From: Natronohydrobacter sp. | GTDB taxonomy: Bacteria; Pseudomonadota; Alphaproteobacteria; Rhodobacterales; Rhodobacteraceae | Length of the DNA stretch: 20,931 bases | NCBI GenBank assembly: GCA_007123015.1 | Contig: SKSL01000271.1 | Location: 1 to 20,931, forward strand | Direction: 5' to 3' | In this document: positions 14,169 through 20,931 of the stretch, one piece after another | How positions within the stretch are numbered: the stretch's first letter is position 1 | Layout: each line of letters opens with the position of its first letter | The notes under the pieces: model-generated | The model's input: only the letters and a program-made list of their open reading frames with translations | The model's database searches: none | What the model was told of the DNA's origin: nothing | Position numbers and translations under genes: made by a program

Positions 14169-14635
14169 TGAGCAAATCGCTCAAACGCGTCCAGCGGGCG
14201 CTGACCGAGGCGGGCCTGCCCGACACAACCATCGAGGCCGGAGAAGCCCGCACAGCAGAACAGGCCGCCACGGCCTGCGGCTGTGCGCTTGATCAGATCG
14301 TGAAGTCAATCCTCTTCGCCGGGCAGGACAGCGGCGCAGTGCGCCTGTTTCTGACAGCAGGCGGCAATCGGGTCTGCGCGGACAAGGCATCCGCTCTGGC
14401 CGGCGAGAGCCTGATGCGCGCCGATGGCCAGCTTGTCCGGGCGACCACAGGCTTTGCCATTGGCGGGGTCTCGCCCGTCGGGCACCTGACCCCGTCCCCG
14501 ATCTGGATGGACCCGCGTCTGATGGCGTTTGAAACTGTCTGGGCGGCAGCAGGCACCCCGCGCCATGTCTTTTCAATCGCGCCGCAAGCGCTTACCACGC
14601 TGACCAGTGCCACGCTTGCGGATTTTGTCGAATGA
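14168..14635 (+). CDS. YbaK/ProX-type aminoacyl-tRNA deacylase
   Basis: This 155-residue protein belongs to the YbaK/EbsC/ProX editing family. The conserved lysine is K46 in DQIVKSILF, followed by the LFLTAGGNRVC strand, and GGVSPVGH at 99-106. By family knowledge these proteins hydrolyse wrongly charged tRNAs such as Cys- or Ala-tRNA(Pro), keeping proline codons accurate. Which misacylated tRNA this one clears is not readable. It is complete at the usual length. It starts on the last base of the aminotransferase stop (TGATG) and its stop overlaps the RDD gene by 4 nt. It has no obvious pathway link to either neighbour, so shared expression seems to be housekeeping in nature. Confidence 0.88.
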   Translation: MSKSLKRVQRALTEAGLPDTTIEAGEARTAEQAATACGCALDQIVKSILFAGQDSGAVRLFLTAGGNRVCADKASALAGESLMRADGQLVRATTGFAIGGVSPVGHLTPSPIWMDPRLMAFETVWAAAGTPRHVFSIAPQALTTLTSATLADFVE

Positions 14636-15066
14636 GCCTGCCAGACCCGGAACTGCAGCCCGAATTCTACACGGATGTGCCCTTCAAGCGCAGCGCGGCC
14701 TGGGCGATTGATCTGGTGATCACGCTGGTTCTGACAGTGATCGCGCTCGTGCTCACACTGTTTCTAAGCGCGTTTTTCCTGCCAGTTCTCTTTGCGACCG
14801 TCTCGATTGCCTATCGGACTGTGATGCTGTCGCGTTACGGGGCGACATTGGGCATGATGCTGATGGCCCTGAAATGGCGCAGGCTGGACGGGCAGGCCCC
14901 GGATGCAGTGACGGCCTTCTACTATTCGGCCTTTCATGCCGGGCTCTGGGCCATATTTCCCGCACAGATCGCCTCGATGGTGATGATCCTTGTCACGCCC
15001 TATCGGCAGGGTCTGCATGACACTGTTCTGGGCACGACAATGCTGCACGCGGTTGCGCTGGAATAA
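14632..15066 (+). CDS. RDD-family membrane protein
   Basis: This 144-residue inner-membrane protein fits the RDD family. KRSAAWAIDLVIT carries the conserved Arg and Asp at the start of the first membrane helix. SRYGATLGMMLMALKWRRLDG is the typical loop with TLG, and TPYRQGLHDTVLGT has the HD pair near the end. There are about three membrane segments, at residues 25-47, 49-65 and 100-124. The role of RDD proteins is not well defined; ion exchange has been shown for some. The start overlaps the upstream stop by 4 nt (ATGA). Confidence 0.85.
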   Translation: MSLPDPELQPEFYTDVPFKRSAAWAIDLVITLVLTVIALVLTLFLSAFFLPVLFATVSIAYRTVMLSRYGATLGMMLMALKWRRLDGQAPDAVTAFYYSAFHAGLWAIFPAQIASMVMILVTPYRQGLHDTVLGTTMLHAVALE

Positions 15067-15081
15067 GCTGGTTTCAAAGGC

Positions 15082-15110
15082 TTGGCGAAAGGCGAAAGCC
15101 TTGCTACCCT
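15082..15110 (+). promoter_or_regulatory. Possible promoter of bpt
   Basis: TTGGCG at 15082-15087 and TACCCT at 15105-15110 are spaced by 17 bases, 30 bases before the bpt start. A small inverted repeat, AAGGCTT (15077-15083) and AAGCCTT (15096-15102), overlaps the -35 side and might be a weak end signal for the RDD gene or a regulator site. The match to consensus is modest. Confidence 0.35.
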
Positions 15111-15139
15111 GAGAGCTATTGTCTTCAACCGAGTCCGAC

Positions 15140-15997
15140 ATGCGCCACAGCCTGCCCACGATCCCGCAATTCTATGTGACAGCGCCCCAGCCCTGCCCGT
15201 ATCTGGCGGGCCGCATGGAGCGCAAGCTGTTCACGGCCTTGCAGGGGGAACAGGCCGAGGCGATGAATGACACGCTCTCGAAACAGGGGTTCCGGCGGTC
15301 ACAGAATGTGCTTTACCGGCCATCCTGCGCTGATTGCAATGCCTGCCTGTCTGCCCGGATCCGGGTTGCGGATTTCACAGCGTCACGTTCGCAACGCCGT
15401 ATCCTGCGGCGCAACCGGCATTTGCAGCGTCAGGTGACCAGCGCCTGGGCGACCGAAGACCAGTTCGACCTGTTCCGCCGCTATCTGGACACGCGCCATG
15501 CCGATGGTGGCATGGCTGACATGGATGTGTTCGAATTCGCCGCCATGATCGAGGAAACGCCCGTCCGGACGCGTGTCCTTGAATATGTGCATCTCGAAGA
15601 CACCGGGCGGCGGCGACTGAGTGCCGTCTGTCTGACCGATGTGCTCGATGATGGCCTGTCGCTGGTCTATTCCTTCTTTGACCCGAAACTCGCCGGGGAC
15701 TCACTGGGCAGCTACATGATCCTTGATCAGATCGCGCTGGCCGAAAAAGTCGGGCTTCCCTATGTCTATCTGGGCTACTGGGTGCCGGGCAGCCCGAAAA
15801 TGGAGTACAAGGCGAAGTTTTCGGCGCTCGAAATCTATCATGACGGGGAATGGCAGGATCTGACGGACAGGACACAATTCACAGGCACGACGCATCCGCT
15901 CGCAGTGAAACCGATTGCAGAGCAAGTCGCAAACCTGACTCTGCCCGAAAACCTGAGCGCGCCGATTGCGCCTACGCGCCGCCTGCGCGATTTCTGA
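15140..15997 (+). CDS. bpt: Aspartate/glutamate leucyltransferase (N-degron aminoacyl-transferase)
   Basis: This 285-residue protein belongs to the bacterial Bpt/arginyl-tRNA-protein transferase family. The start MRHSLPTIPQFYVTAPQPCPYL, the cysteines C19, C63, C66 and C69 (PSCADCNACLSAR), and DSLGSYMILDQIALAE followed by YVYLGYWVPGSPKMEYK are diagnostic; the latter is the GNAT-like core that binds the charged tRNA end. Bpt adds leucine from Leu-tRNA to proteins with N-terminal Asp or Glu, marking them for ClpS-ClpAP breakdown. I chose ATG 15140, which gives the standard N-terminus; an in-frame TTG at 15119 is less likely. It follows the RDD gene by 73 bases and probably has its own promoter. 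Neither ClpS nor ClpA is encoded in the window. Confidence 0.95.
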   Translation: MRHSLPTIPQFYVTAPQPCPYLAGRMERKLFTALQGEQAEAMNDTLSKQGFRRSQNVLYRPSCADCNACLSARIRVADFTASRSQRRILRRNRHLQRQVTSAWATEDQFDLFRRYLDTRHADGGMADMDVFEFAAMIEETPVRTRVLEYVHLEDTGRRRLSAVCLTDVLDDGLSLVYSFFDPKLAGDSLGSYMILDQIALAEKVGLPYVYLGYWVPGSPKMEYKAKFSALEIYHDGEWQDLTDRTQFTGTTHPLAVKPIAEQVANLTLPENLSAPIAPTRRLRDF

Positions 15998-16224
15998 GCG
16001 GTCATGTGTGACGTGCAGGCCTAACCTCTGCCCGCGACGAGAGTCATCCGGGCGAGTTGCAATTTGATCCCTGTGCACGCGCTTTATTTTGTCAGGGTGA
16101 AGCTCGGGTCCGGACATGCAGACATAGCGGCCCGATCCGTTCATGGTGACGCAACAGAGGCGTTTATGGCACGCCAATATGCATGAAGCACGCAGCGCAA
16201 GCGCTGTGAACCGGGGAACCCGAT
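15998..16224. other. Intergenic region between bpt and the MscS gene
   Basis: These 227 bases hold no supported gene. A short palindrome (CAGCGC, two bases, GCGCTG) is at 16193-16206, just before the mscS start. TTGTCA at 16089-16094 has no good -10 partner. I see no terminator for bpt, no tRNA and no convincing small RNA. The mscS start is preceded by a modest GGGGAA site at 16214-16219. Confidence 0.5.
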
Positions 16225-18657
16225 ATGATACTGTCCAATCCGCGCCGTCTGATCCGCTTCATCACACTCTGTCTGATGCTCGCGCTGCCGACAGCAGCGA
16301 CCGCGCAACACGGGGTTGCCGACTGGTCGGGCAATTGGGACAGCCGATGGCGCGACGGGGGCGCGCGCTTGCAGTTGCAACAGGACGGCAATGAGGTGAC
16401 CGGGGTCTACCCGCTGCATGACGGGCGGATCGAGGGGCGCGCCCGCGACCGAACGCTTCGGGGACGCTGGACGCAAGGGGATCAATCCGGGTATTTCGTC
16501 TTCGTGCAATCGCGCGATGGCAGCAGTTTCGCCGGCCGGTTTGAATCGGGCGAATGGTGGACCGGATTTCGCGTGATCGATGCGACCACGACACGGGTTC
16601 CGGTCAACCAAACAAGTCCGATGTCGACCATGCGCAGCTTCCTGGCTGCGGCCAATCAGGCCGGACCCGGCAATATGGAATTGCTGGGCACGGCTGCCGC
16701 GCTGATGCGCCCGAAGGAAGGGCTGGCCGACGGGGTCGATCAGCTGGACCATACGCGCAAACTGTTCGAAGTGATTGACCAGCTCACCTTCCGCCTGTGG
16801 GACCTGCCGCGCGAGGTCGAGGAAGACGAAGTCACTGTCAGGCTTGCACAGCTTGGGACCAGCGTGACAGTCGATATTGATTTCCAGCGCCGGAATGGGC
16901 GGTGGTATCTGACGCCCCCACCTGCAGCGGAACTTGAGGAAATCCGCGACCGGCTGCGCATGGCACGCGGTCGGGATACCGGCCCCGGTGTGGTGGAAGA
17001 CCCGCGTTCGCTGAATTCACCGCGCGCCGCGATGATGAATTTCCTGATCGGATATCACGAGCGTAAAGAAGGCGGTGCTGCGCGCATCCGCGAGACGCTC
17101 GATATGAGCGGCATGAGCGTAGATCGGGATCTGACTTTGCAGGCCAGCTATCTGCGTCTTGTGATTGATCGCATCGGTCTTGTGATCCCGCAGGAGATCC
17201 CGGATGACCCCTACAGCCGCACGCCCTATGTCCATTTCGAGCATCCCGACGGGGATATCATCATAGGCCCGGTCGAGACCGAGGATGGCGTGATCTGGCA
17301 GTTCACCCCGCAGACCTTGCGGGGCATTCGCGCGGTCTATTCCGCACTGGATGACTTGCCTGTGGCCCCCGGTGTGCTGGATCAGGGCCCCGAGAGCCTG
17401 CATTTCGCCATTCGCCAGAACATCCGTGGTGTCGCCCCCGAATTGCTGATGCCACTGGGCCCGATCGAGCGCTGGCAGTGGATCGGCTTGGCTGCAGGGT
17501 TGCTGCTTTCAGCGCTGACAGGCTTTACAGTGAGTGCGGTCATTCTGGGGCTGGGCGGGCGGTTTCGCCTGATCGACCGTGAAGAGTCGCCCACCCTGCA
17601 TTTGCTCTGCCGCTGGGCGCTGCGCTTTCTGTTCGCGGGCTTCGTGATCGTGGGTGTAACCCGGATCATGGGGATGCCTGACAGCTTCAGCAGTGTCTTG
17701 AAGACCATCGGCTGGAGTTTCACTGTCTTCAGCGGCGTTGTCCTGCTCTGGCAATTGATCGGCTGGCTGGCGATGCGCAATGCGCAGGCCGAACGCATCG
17801 GCGGGCATAACCTGATCCTGGTATCACTGGCCTCGGGTCTGGCGCGGATCGCGGTTCTGATCGGTGGGGGTATCCTACTGGCCAACCTTCTGTCACTGCC
17901 TGTCGCCGGGGTTATCGCGGGCTTCGGCATTGGCGGTCTGGCCGTCGCGCTGGCAGCACAGCCGACATTGATGAATATCCTTGCGGGCTTCACGCTTTAT
18001 GCGGACAGGCCAGTTTCGGTGGGCGATTTTTGCCGCTTCGGTGACACTATGGGCACTGTCGAAGCGATCGGCCTGCGCTCCACACGGCTGCGCACATTGG
18101 ACCGCACTGTGATCTCGGTGCCCAATTCGCAATTCCTGGACATGCAGCTTGAGAACTTCGCGCGCCGCGATCAGATCCGCTTCGCAACCACGCTGCAACT
18201 GCGCTACGAGACGACGCCGGATCAATTGCGCTATGTGCTGACCGAGCTGCGCAAGCTGCTGATCGCACATCCGATGGTGCTGCCAGAACCGATGCGCGTG
18301 CGCTTCAGCGGGTTTGGAGATCATTCGCTCGATATCGAGATCTTCGCCTATATCACAGCATCGGACATGGATACTTTCGCGGCGGCGCGCGAGGATGTGC
18401 TGTTGCGGATGATGGCGGTTGTCGAAGAAGGTGGCGCGCAATTCGCCTTCCCCTCGGTGGTGCATTACAACGCCGAAGACACACCGCCTGATCCCCAGCG
18501 CACTGCGAAGGCCGAGGCCATGGTGGAAGAATGGCGCGCGCATGAAGACCTGCCCTTCCCGGATCTGGAATGGCAAACCAAGGCAGAGCTGAGCAATACA
18601 ATTGCCTGGCCCCCGGAAGGGTCTGTTCAGCGTCCGAAATTTCCGCTGACAGGTTGA
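16225..18657 (+). CDS. Large MscS-family mechanosensitive channel with a secreted N-terminal domain
   Basis: This 810-residue protein has three parts. A signal peptide ends in TAATA (cleaved near residue 27). A periplasmic region follows to about residue 415, opening with a beta-rich block (30-115: DWSGNWDSRWRDGGARLQL, VTGVYPL, GRIEGRARD, LRGRWTQ, SSFAGRF) that looks like a small lipocalin- or avidin-like barrel of repeated W/G strands. Then come about five membrane segments (near 415-443, 457-482, 491-513, 529-557, 560-590), the pore helix VAGVIAGFGIGGLAVALAAQ, and the MscS beta domain starting PVSVGDFCRFGDTMGTVEAIGLRSTRLRT with VPNSQF. Small MscS is about 290 residues, so this is a long, YbdG/MscK-style form. 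It should open on membrane tension and release solutes during osmotic downshock. The role of the N-terminal block is unknown. Confidence 0.9.
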   Translation: MILSNPRRLIRFITLCLMLALPTAATAQHGVADWSGNWDSRWRDGGARLQLQQDGNEVTGVYPLHDGRIEGRARDRTLRGRWTQGDQSGYFVFVQSRDGSSFAGRFESGEWWTGFRVIDATTTRVPVNQTSPMSTMRSFLAAANQAGPGNMELLGTAAALMRPKEGLADGVDQLDHTRKLFEVIDQLTFRLWDLPREVEEDEVTVRLAQLGTSVTVDIDFQRRNGRWYLTPPPAAELEEIRDRLRMARGRDTGPGVVEDPRSLNSPRAAMMNFLIGYHERKEGGAARIRETLDMSGMSVDRDLTLQASYLRLVIDRIGLVIPQEIPDDPYSRTPYVHFEHPDGDIIIGPVETEDGVIWQFTPQTLRGIRAVYSALDDLPVAPGVLDQGPESLHFAIRQNIRGVAPELLMPLGPIERWQWIGLAAGLLLSALTGFTVSAVILGLGGRFRLIDREESPTLHLLCRWALRFLFAGFVIVGVTRIMGMPDSFSSVLKTIGWSFTVFSGVVLLWQLIGWLAMRNAQAERIGGHNLILVSLASGLARIAVLIGGGILLANLLSLPVAGVIAGFGIGGLAVALAAQPTLMNILAGFTLYADRPVSVGDFCRFGDTMGTVEAIGLRSTRLRTLDRTVISVPNSQFLDMQLENFARRDQIRFATTLQLRYETTPDQLRYVLTELRKLLIAHPMVLPEPMRVRFSGFGDHSLDIEIFAYITASDMDTFAAAREDVLLRMMAVVEEGGAQFAFPSVVHYNAEDTPPDPQRTAKAEAMVEEWRAHEDLPFPDLEWQTKAELSNTIAWPPEGSVQRPKFPLTG

Positions 18658-18742
18658 CCCGCAGGGCAGTGGCCGCAGCGCGCAGCATCCTGTCTGGTCT
18701 GCTGCGGGCGTGGTGGAACGCGCGCCTCAGCCAGTCATGCGG

Positions 18743-19585
18743 CTACCCTTGCACGCAGCGCTGCCGCTGCAAGCCCAGTCCTGCGACGCCAAGCTCCATC
18801 CGGTCGCCGGGGCGCAGGTAGACGGGGCCGGGCTTCTTGCCCATGCCCACACCCGGCGGGGTACCGGTCGAGATGATGTCACCGGGATGCAGGCTCATGA
18901 ATTGCGACAGATACGCGACCAGATGCGCGACCGGATAGACCATGGTCGCGGTCGTGCCGTCCTGCATCCGCGTGCCGTTCAGATCCAGATACATCGCCAG
19001 CGCCTGTGGATCGGGAATTTCGTCGCGGGTGACAAGCCAGGGACCGATAGGCCCGAATGTGTCGGCGGATTTGCCCTTGGTCCATTGGCCCGCGCGCTTG
19101 TTCTGGAAATCGCGCTCAGAGATATCATTGATCACGCAATAGCCTGCGACATGGGACATGGCTTGGGCTTCCGATATGTATTTCGCGTGCCGTCCGATGA
19201 CCACGCCCAGTTCGACTTCCCAATCCGTGGCCTGTGATCCGCGCGGAATTTCGATATCGTCATCAGGGCCGCAAATCGCGCTTGTGGCCTTGGCGAAGAT
19301 CACGGGCTCTGGCGGCACATCCATTCCGGCCTCGGCGGCATGGTCGGAATAATTCAGACCGATACAGATGAATTTGCCCACCTGCCCGACGCAAGGCCCG
19401 ATCCGATCAGGTGTGACCACAGGCAGCGTGGCGGGGTCAAGCGCCGCGATCCGGGCCAGGCTGGCATCGCTGAGCACCTCACCTGCGATATCGGGCACAT
19501 GGGCCGACAGATCGCGCACCTGCCCCTCGGCATCCAGCATAGCGGGTTTTTCCTGCCCCTTGGGGCCGTAGCGCAGCAGTTTCAT
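18743..19585 (-). CDS. Fumarylacetoacetate hydrolase-family protein
   Basis: This 280-residue protein has the FAH C-terminal fold. Core features are KFICIGLNYSDHAAE (71-85), the metal triad E123, E125 and D154 in DWEVELGVVIG and INDISERDF, KSADTFGPIGPWL, and STGTPPGVGMG (239-249). Related enzymes hydrolyse or isomerise 2,4-diketo acids and 2-oxo-hepta-diene-dioates in aromatic catabolism, and some are annotated as ureidoglycolate lyase; the sequence alone does not choose. I used ATG 19585 because GAGAGGGAA lies before it and MKLLRYGPKGQEKP is the usual family start; the frame remains open further upstream but without family similarity. It is 58 bases downstream of panB in the same direction, so it may be transcribed with panCB without being part of pantothenate synthesis. 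Confidence 0.9.
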   Translation of the reverse strand: MKLLRYGPKGQEKPAMLDAEGQVRDLSAHVPDIAGEVLSDASLARIAALDPATLPVVTPDRIGPCVGQVGKFICIGLNYSDHAAEAGMDVPPEPVIFAKATSAICGPDDDIEIPRGSQATDWEVELGVVIGRHAKYISEAQAMSHVAGYCVINDISERDFQNKRAGQWTKGKSADTFGPIGPWLVTRDEIPDPQALAMYLDLNGTRMQDGTTATMVYPVAHLVAYLSQFMSLHPGDIISTGTPPGVGMGKKPGPVYLRPGDRMELGVAGLGLQRQRCVQG

Positions 19586-19643
19586 AGCCAATTCCCTCTC
19601 ATTTTTCTGACAGCATGCCCCAAGGCCCGACAATGGCCCCGGA

Positions 19644-20453
19644 TCAGCGATAGACCTGATCTTCCCCCGGAAAGGCGCGGGTCTTGACTTCTTCTGCATA
19701 GGCCGCGACTGCGCGTTCAATCGCGGGGCCAAGATCGCCGTAAACCTTGACGAATTTCGGCACGCGCGGGTTCAGGCCCAGCATATCTTCCAGCACAAGG
19801 ATCTGCCCGTCACAGTCTTTCGACGCCCCAATGCCGATGGTGGGGATCTCGACAGCCGCTGTGATCCGGTTGGCCAGTTCTTCGACCACGCCCTCGACGA
19901 CCAGCGCGAAGGCCCCGGCCTGCGCCACGGCCTTTGCGTCGTCGATATGCGTCGTCCAGGCGGCCTCGTCTCGGCCCTGCACCTTGAAGCCGCCCATCGT
20001 GTTCACCGATTGTGGCGTCAGGCCGATATGCGCCATGACCGGGATCCCGCGCTCGGACAGGAAACGGATCGTCTCGGCCATGCGCGCGCCGCCTTCCAGC
20101 TTCACGGCGCCGCAAGCGGTTTCCTTCATGATCTTCGCCGCATTGCGGAACGCCATATGCGGGCTTTCCTCGTAGGTGCCGAAAGGCATATCGACCACCA
20201 CCAGCGCGCGTTCGGTGCCGCGCACCACGGCCTTGCCATGCATGATCATCAGATCAAGCGGCACACCAAGGGTCGAGTCCATGCCATGCATGACCATCCC
20301 CAGACTGTCCCCCACAAGGATGAAATCGGCGTATTTATCGACGATCTTGGCCGTATGCGCATGGTAGCTGGTCAGCGAAACAATCGGCGCGCCGCCTTTG
20401 CGGGCGCGGATCTGGGGGGCCGTGATGCGGCGAATGGGGGCTTGGGCGCTCAT
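19644..20453 (-). CDS. panB: 3-methyl-2-oxobutanoate hydroxymethyltransferase
   Basis: This 269-residue protein (E. coli PanB has 264) makes ketopantoate from 2-oxoisovalerate and 5,10-methylene-tetrahydrofolate, the first committed step to pantothenate and coenzyme A. Motifs are SLTSYHAHTAKIVD (26-39), VGDSLGMVMHG with metal ligand D49, VVDMPFG with D88, VKLEGGARM with E120, VMAHIGLTPQSVN (139-151) and FALVVEGV with the probable catalytic E188. All key residues are present. The ATG overlaps the panC stop by 4 nt (ATGA), so the two are coupled. Confidence 0.97.
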   Translation of the reverse strand: MSAQAPIRRITAPQIRARKGGAPIVSLTSYHAHTAKIVDKYADFILVGDSLGMVMHGMDSTLGVPLDLMIMHGKAVVRGTERALVVVDMPFGTYEESPHMAFRNAAKIMKETACGAVKLEGGARMAETIRFLSERGIPVMAHIGLTPQSVNTMGGFKVQGRDEAAWTTHIDDAKAVAQAGAFALVVEGVVEELANRITAAVEIPTIGIGASKDCDGQILVLEDMLGLNPRVPKFVKVYGDLGPAIERAVAAYAEEVKTRAFPGEDQVYR

Positions 20454-20931
20454 GTTTCCTCCTGTGATGGCTGGACCACGCGATTGTCGATCAAGAAGAC
20501 ACTGCCGAACGATACGGCCAGCAGAATAACCGCCGGTCGGGTCAAAGGGCCAGAGATCGTGGCCAGTGTTGCTGCGTCGCGAATATCGACCGATTGCACG
20601 CGCGCGCGCGGTTCTGCTTGCAGCGTGGCGCGCACATGGCTGCGCAGGCGTGACGCGGTGATGCCCTGCGCAGCCATCACTTCGGCCTGATCCAGCGCGC
20701 GCGCCAGAATCGGGGCAGCGGCGCGATCTTCGGGCGCAAGCCGGACATTGCGCGAGGACATGGCCAGACCATCAGATTCGCGCTGGATCGGAGCGCCGAT
20801 AATCCTGACCCCCATATCCAGATCGCGCGCCATGGTGCGGATGACCGCAAGCTGCTGATAATCCTTCTCCCCAAAGACGGCCGCATCGGGGCGGATGATG
20901 TTGAAAAGCTTGGTGACAATGGTCGCAACAC
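20450..20931 (-). CDS. panC: Pantothenate synthetase, C-terminal part (cut by window edge)
   Basis: About 160 codons are visible; the start lies beyond the right edge. PanC joins pantoate and beta-alanine using ATP, the last step to pantothenate. The segments RPDAAVFGEKDYQQL, MGVRIIGAPIQRESDGLAMSSRN and RVQSVDIRD are classical PanC motifs, including the second nucleotide-binding part around SSRN. The visible reading frame is intact to a TGA that overlaps panB. Beta-alanine used by this enzyme could link loosely to the omega-amino acid aminotransferase at 12846, but they are 6 kb apart and in different operons. Confidence 0.95.
   Translation of the reverse strand, partial: VATIVTKLFNIIRPDAAVFGEKDYQQLAVIRTMARDLDMGVRIIGAPIQRESDGLAMSSRNVRLAPEDRAAAPILARALDQAEVMAAQGITASRLRSHVRATLQAEPRARVQSVDIRDAATLATISGPLTRPAVILLAVSFGSVFLIDNRVVQPSQEET

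Noticed and set aside
16089..16117. TTGTCA as a -35 element for the MscS gene
   Set aside because: No acceptable -10 hexamer lies 16-18 bases downstream.
17893..18576. A 227-codon minus-strand frame opposite the MscS pore domain
   Set aside because: Antisense to the conserved channel domain; no ribosome binding site or motif.
18681..18706. Inverted repeat CGCAGCA/TGCTGCG between the convergent MscS and FAH genes
   Set aside because: A seven-base stem with a 12-base loop and no T run is too weak to call a terminator in GC-rich DNA.
1..20931. Search by eye for CRISPR arrays, tRNA genes, insertion sequences, toxin-antitoxin pairs or phage genes
   Set aside because: No regularly spaced repeats, cloverleaf sequence, transposase or integrase motifs were seen; gene content is metabolic and housekeeping.

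Overview
The window looks like ordinary chromosomal DNA of an alphaproteobacterium, most probably a member of the Rhodobacteraceae (Rhodobacterales). This is inferred from the high G+C content, GTG starts, many 1-4 nt gene overlaps, the style of the GlnE, Bpt and PanBC proteins, and a DctPQM TRAP transporter. It holds sixteen complete protein genes and two genes cut by the window edges. I see no tRNA, rRNA, transposase, integrase, phage gene, CRISPR array or other mobile DNA.

Layout. (1) 1-2519: an amino-sugar salvage cluster. A MurQ-type etherase (minus, cut at the left edge) is divergent from a BadF-type amino-sugar kinase and nagA, which overlap. (2) 2529-5927: a thiamin uptake operon. A sigma-70-like promoter leads into a TPP riboswitch, then thiB, thiP and thiQ, which overlap one another. 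(3) 5929-5957: a strong palindrome between convergent operons. (4) 6007-9270, minus: glnE, an 81-residue unknown protein and a TusA-family sulfurtransferase, each overlapping the next. (5) 9271-12775: a regulated intergenic region, a TRAP transporter (dctP, dctQ, dctM) with a large hairpin between dctP and dctQ, and a textbook intrinsic terminator. (6) 12817-15997: an omega-amino acid aminotransferase, a YbaK/ProX-type tRNA-editing deacylase and an RDD membrane protein that overlap in a chain, then the N-degron aminoacyl-transferase bpt. (7) 16225-18657: a large MscS-family channel with a secreted beta-rich N-terminal domain. (8) 18743-20931, minus: panC (cut at the right edge), panB and a fumarylacetoacetate hydrolase-family gene.

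How the genes work together. The kinase, MurQ and NagA form a plausible route from MurNAc/GlcNAc to glucosamine-6-phosphate. ThiBPQ imports thiamin and should be shut off by TPP. GlnE controls glutamine synthetase. DctPQM probably imports an organic acid, perhaps a 2-keto acid, and the neighbouring aminotransferase uses pyruvate or a similar keto acid, but the terminator shows the two are separate transcription units. PanC and PanB make pantothenate.

No wholly new multi-gene system is evident. The points most worth a second look are the altered GTSIR loop in MurQ next to a kinase, the fused periplasmic domain of the MscS channel, the TRAP control region (operator-like palindrome, short leader ORF, intercistronic hairpin), the palindrome at 5929-5957, and the small unknown gene locked between glnE and tusA.
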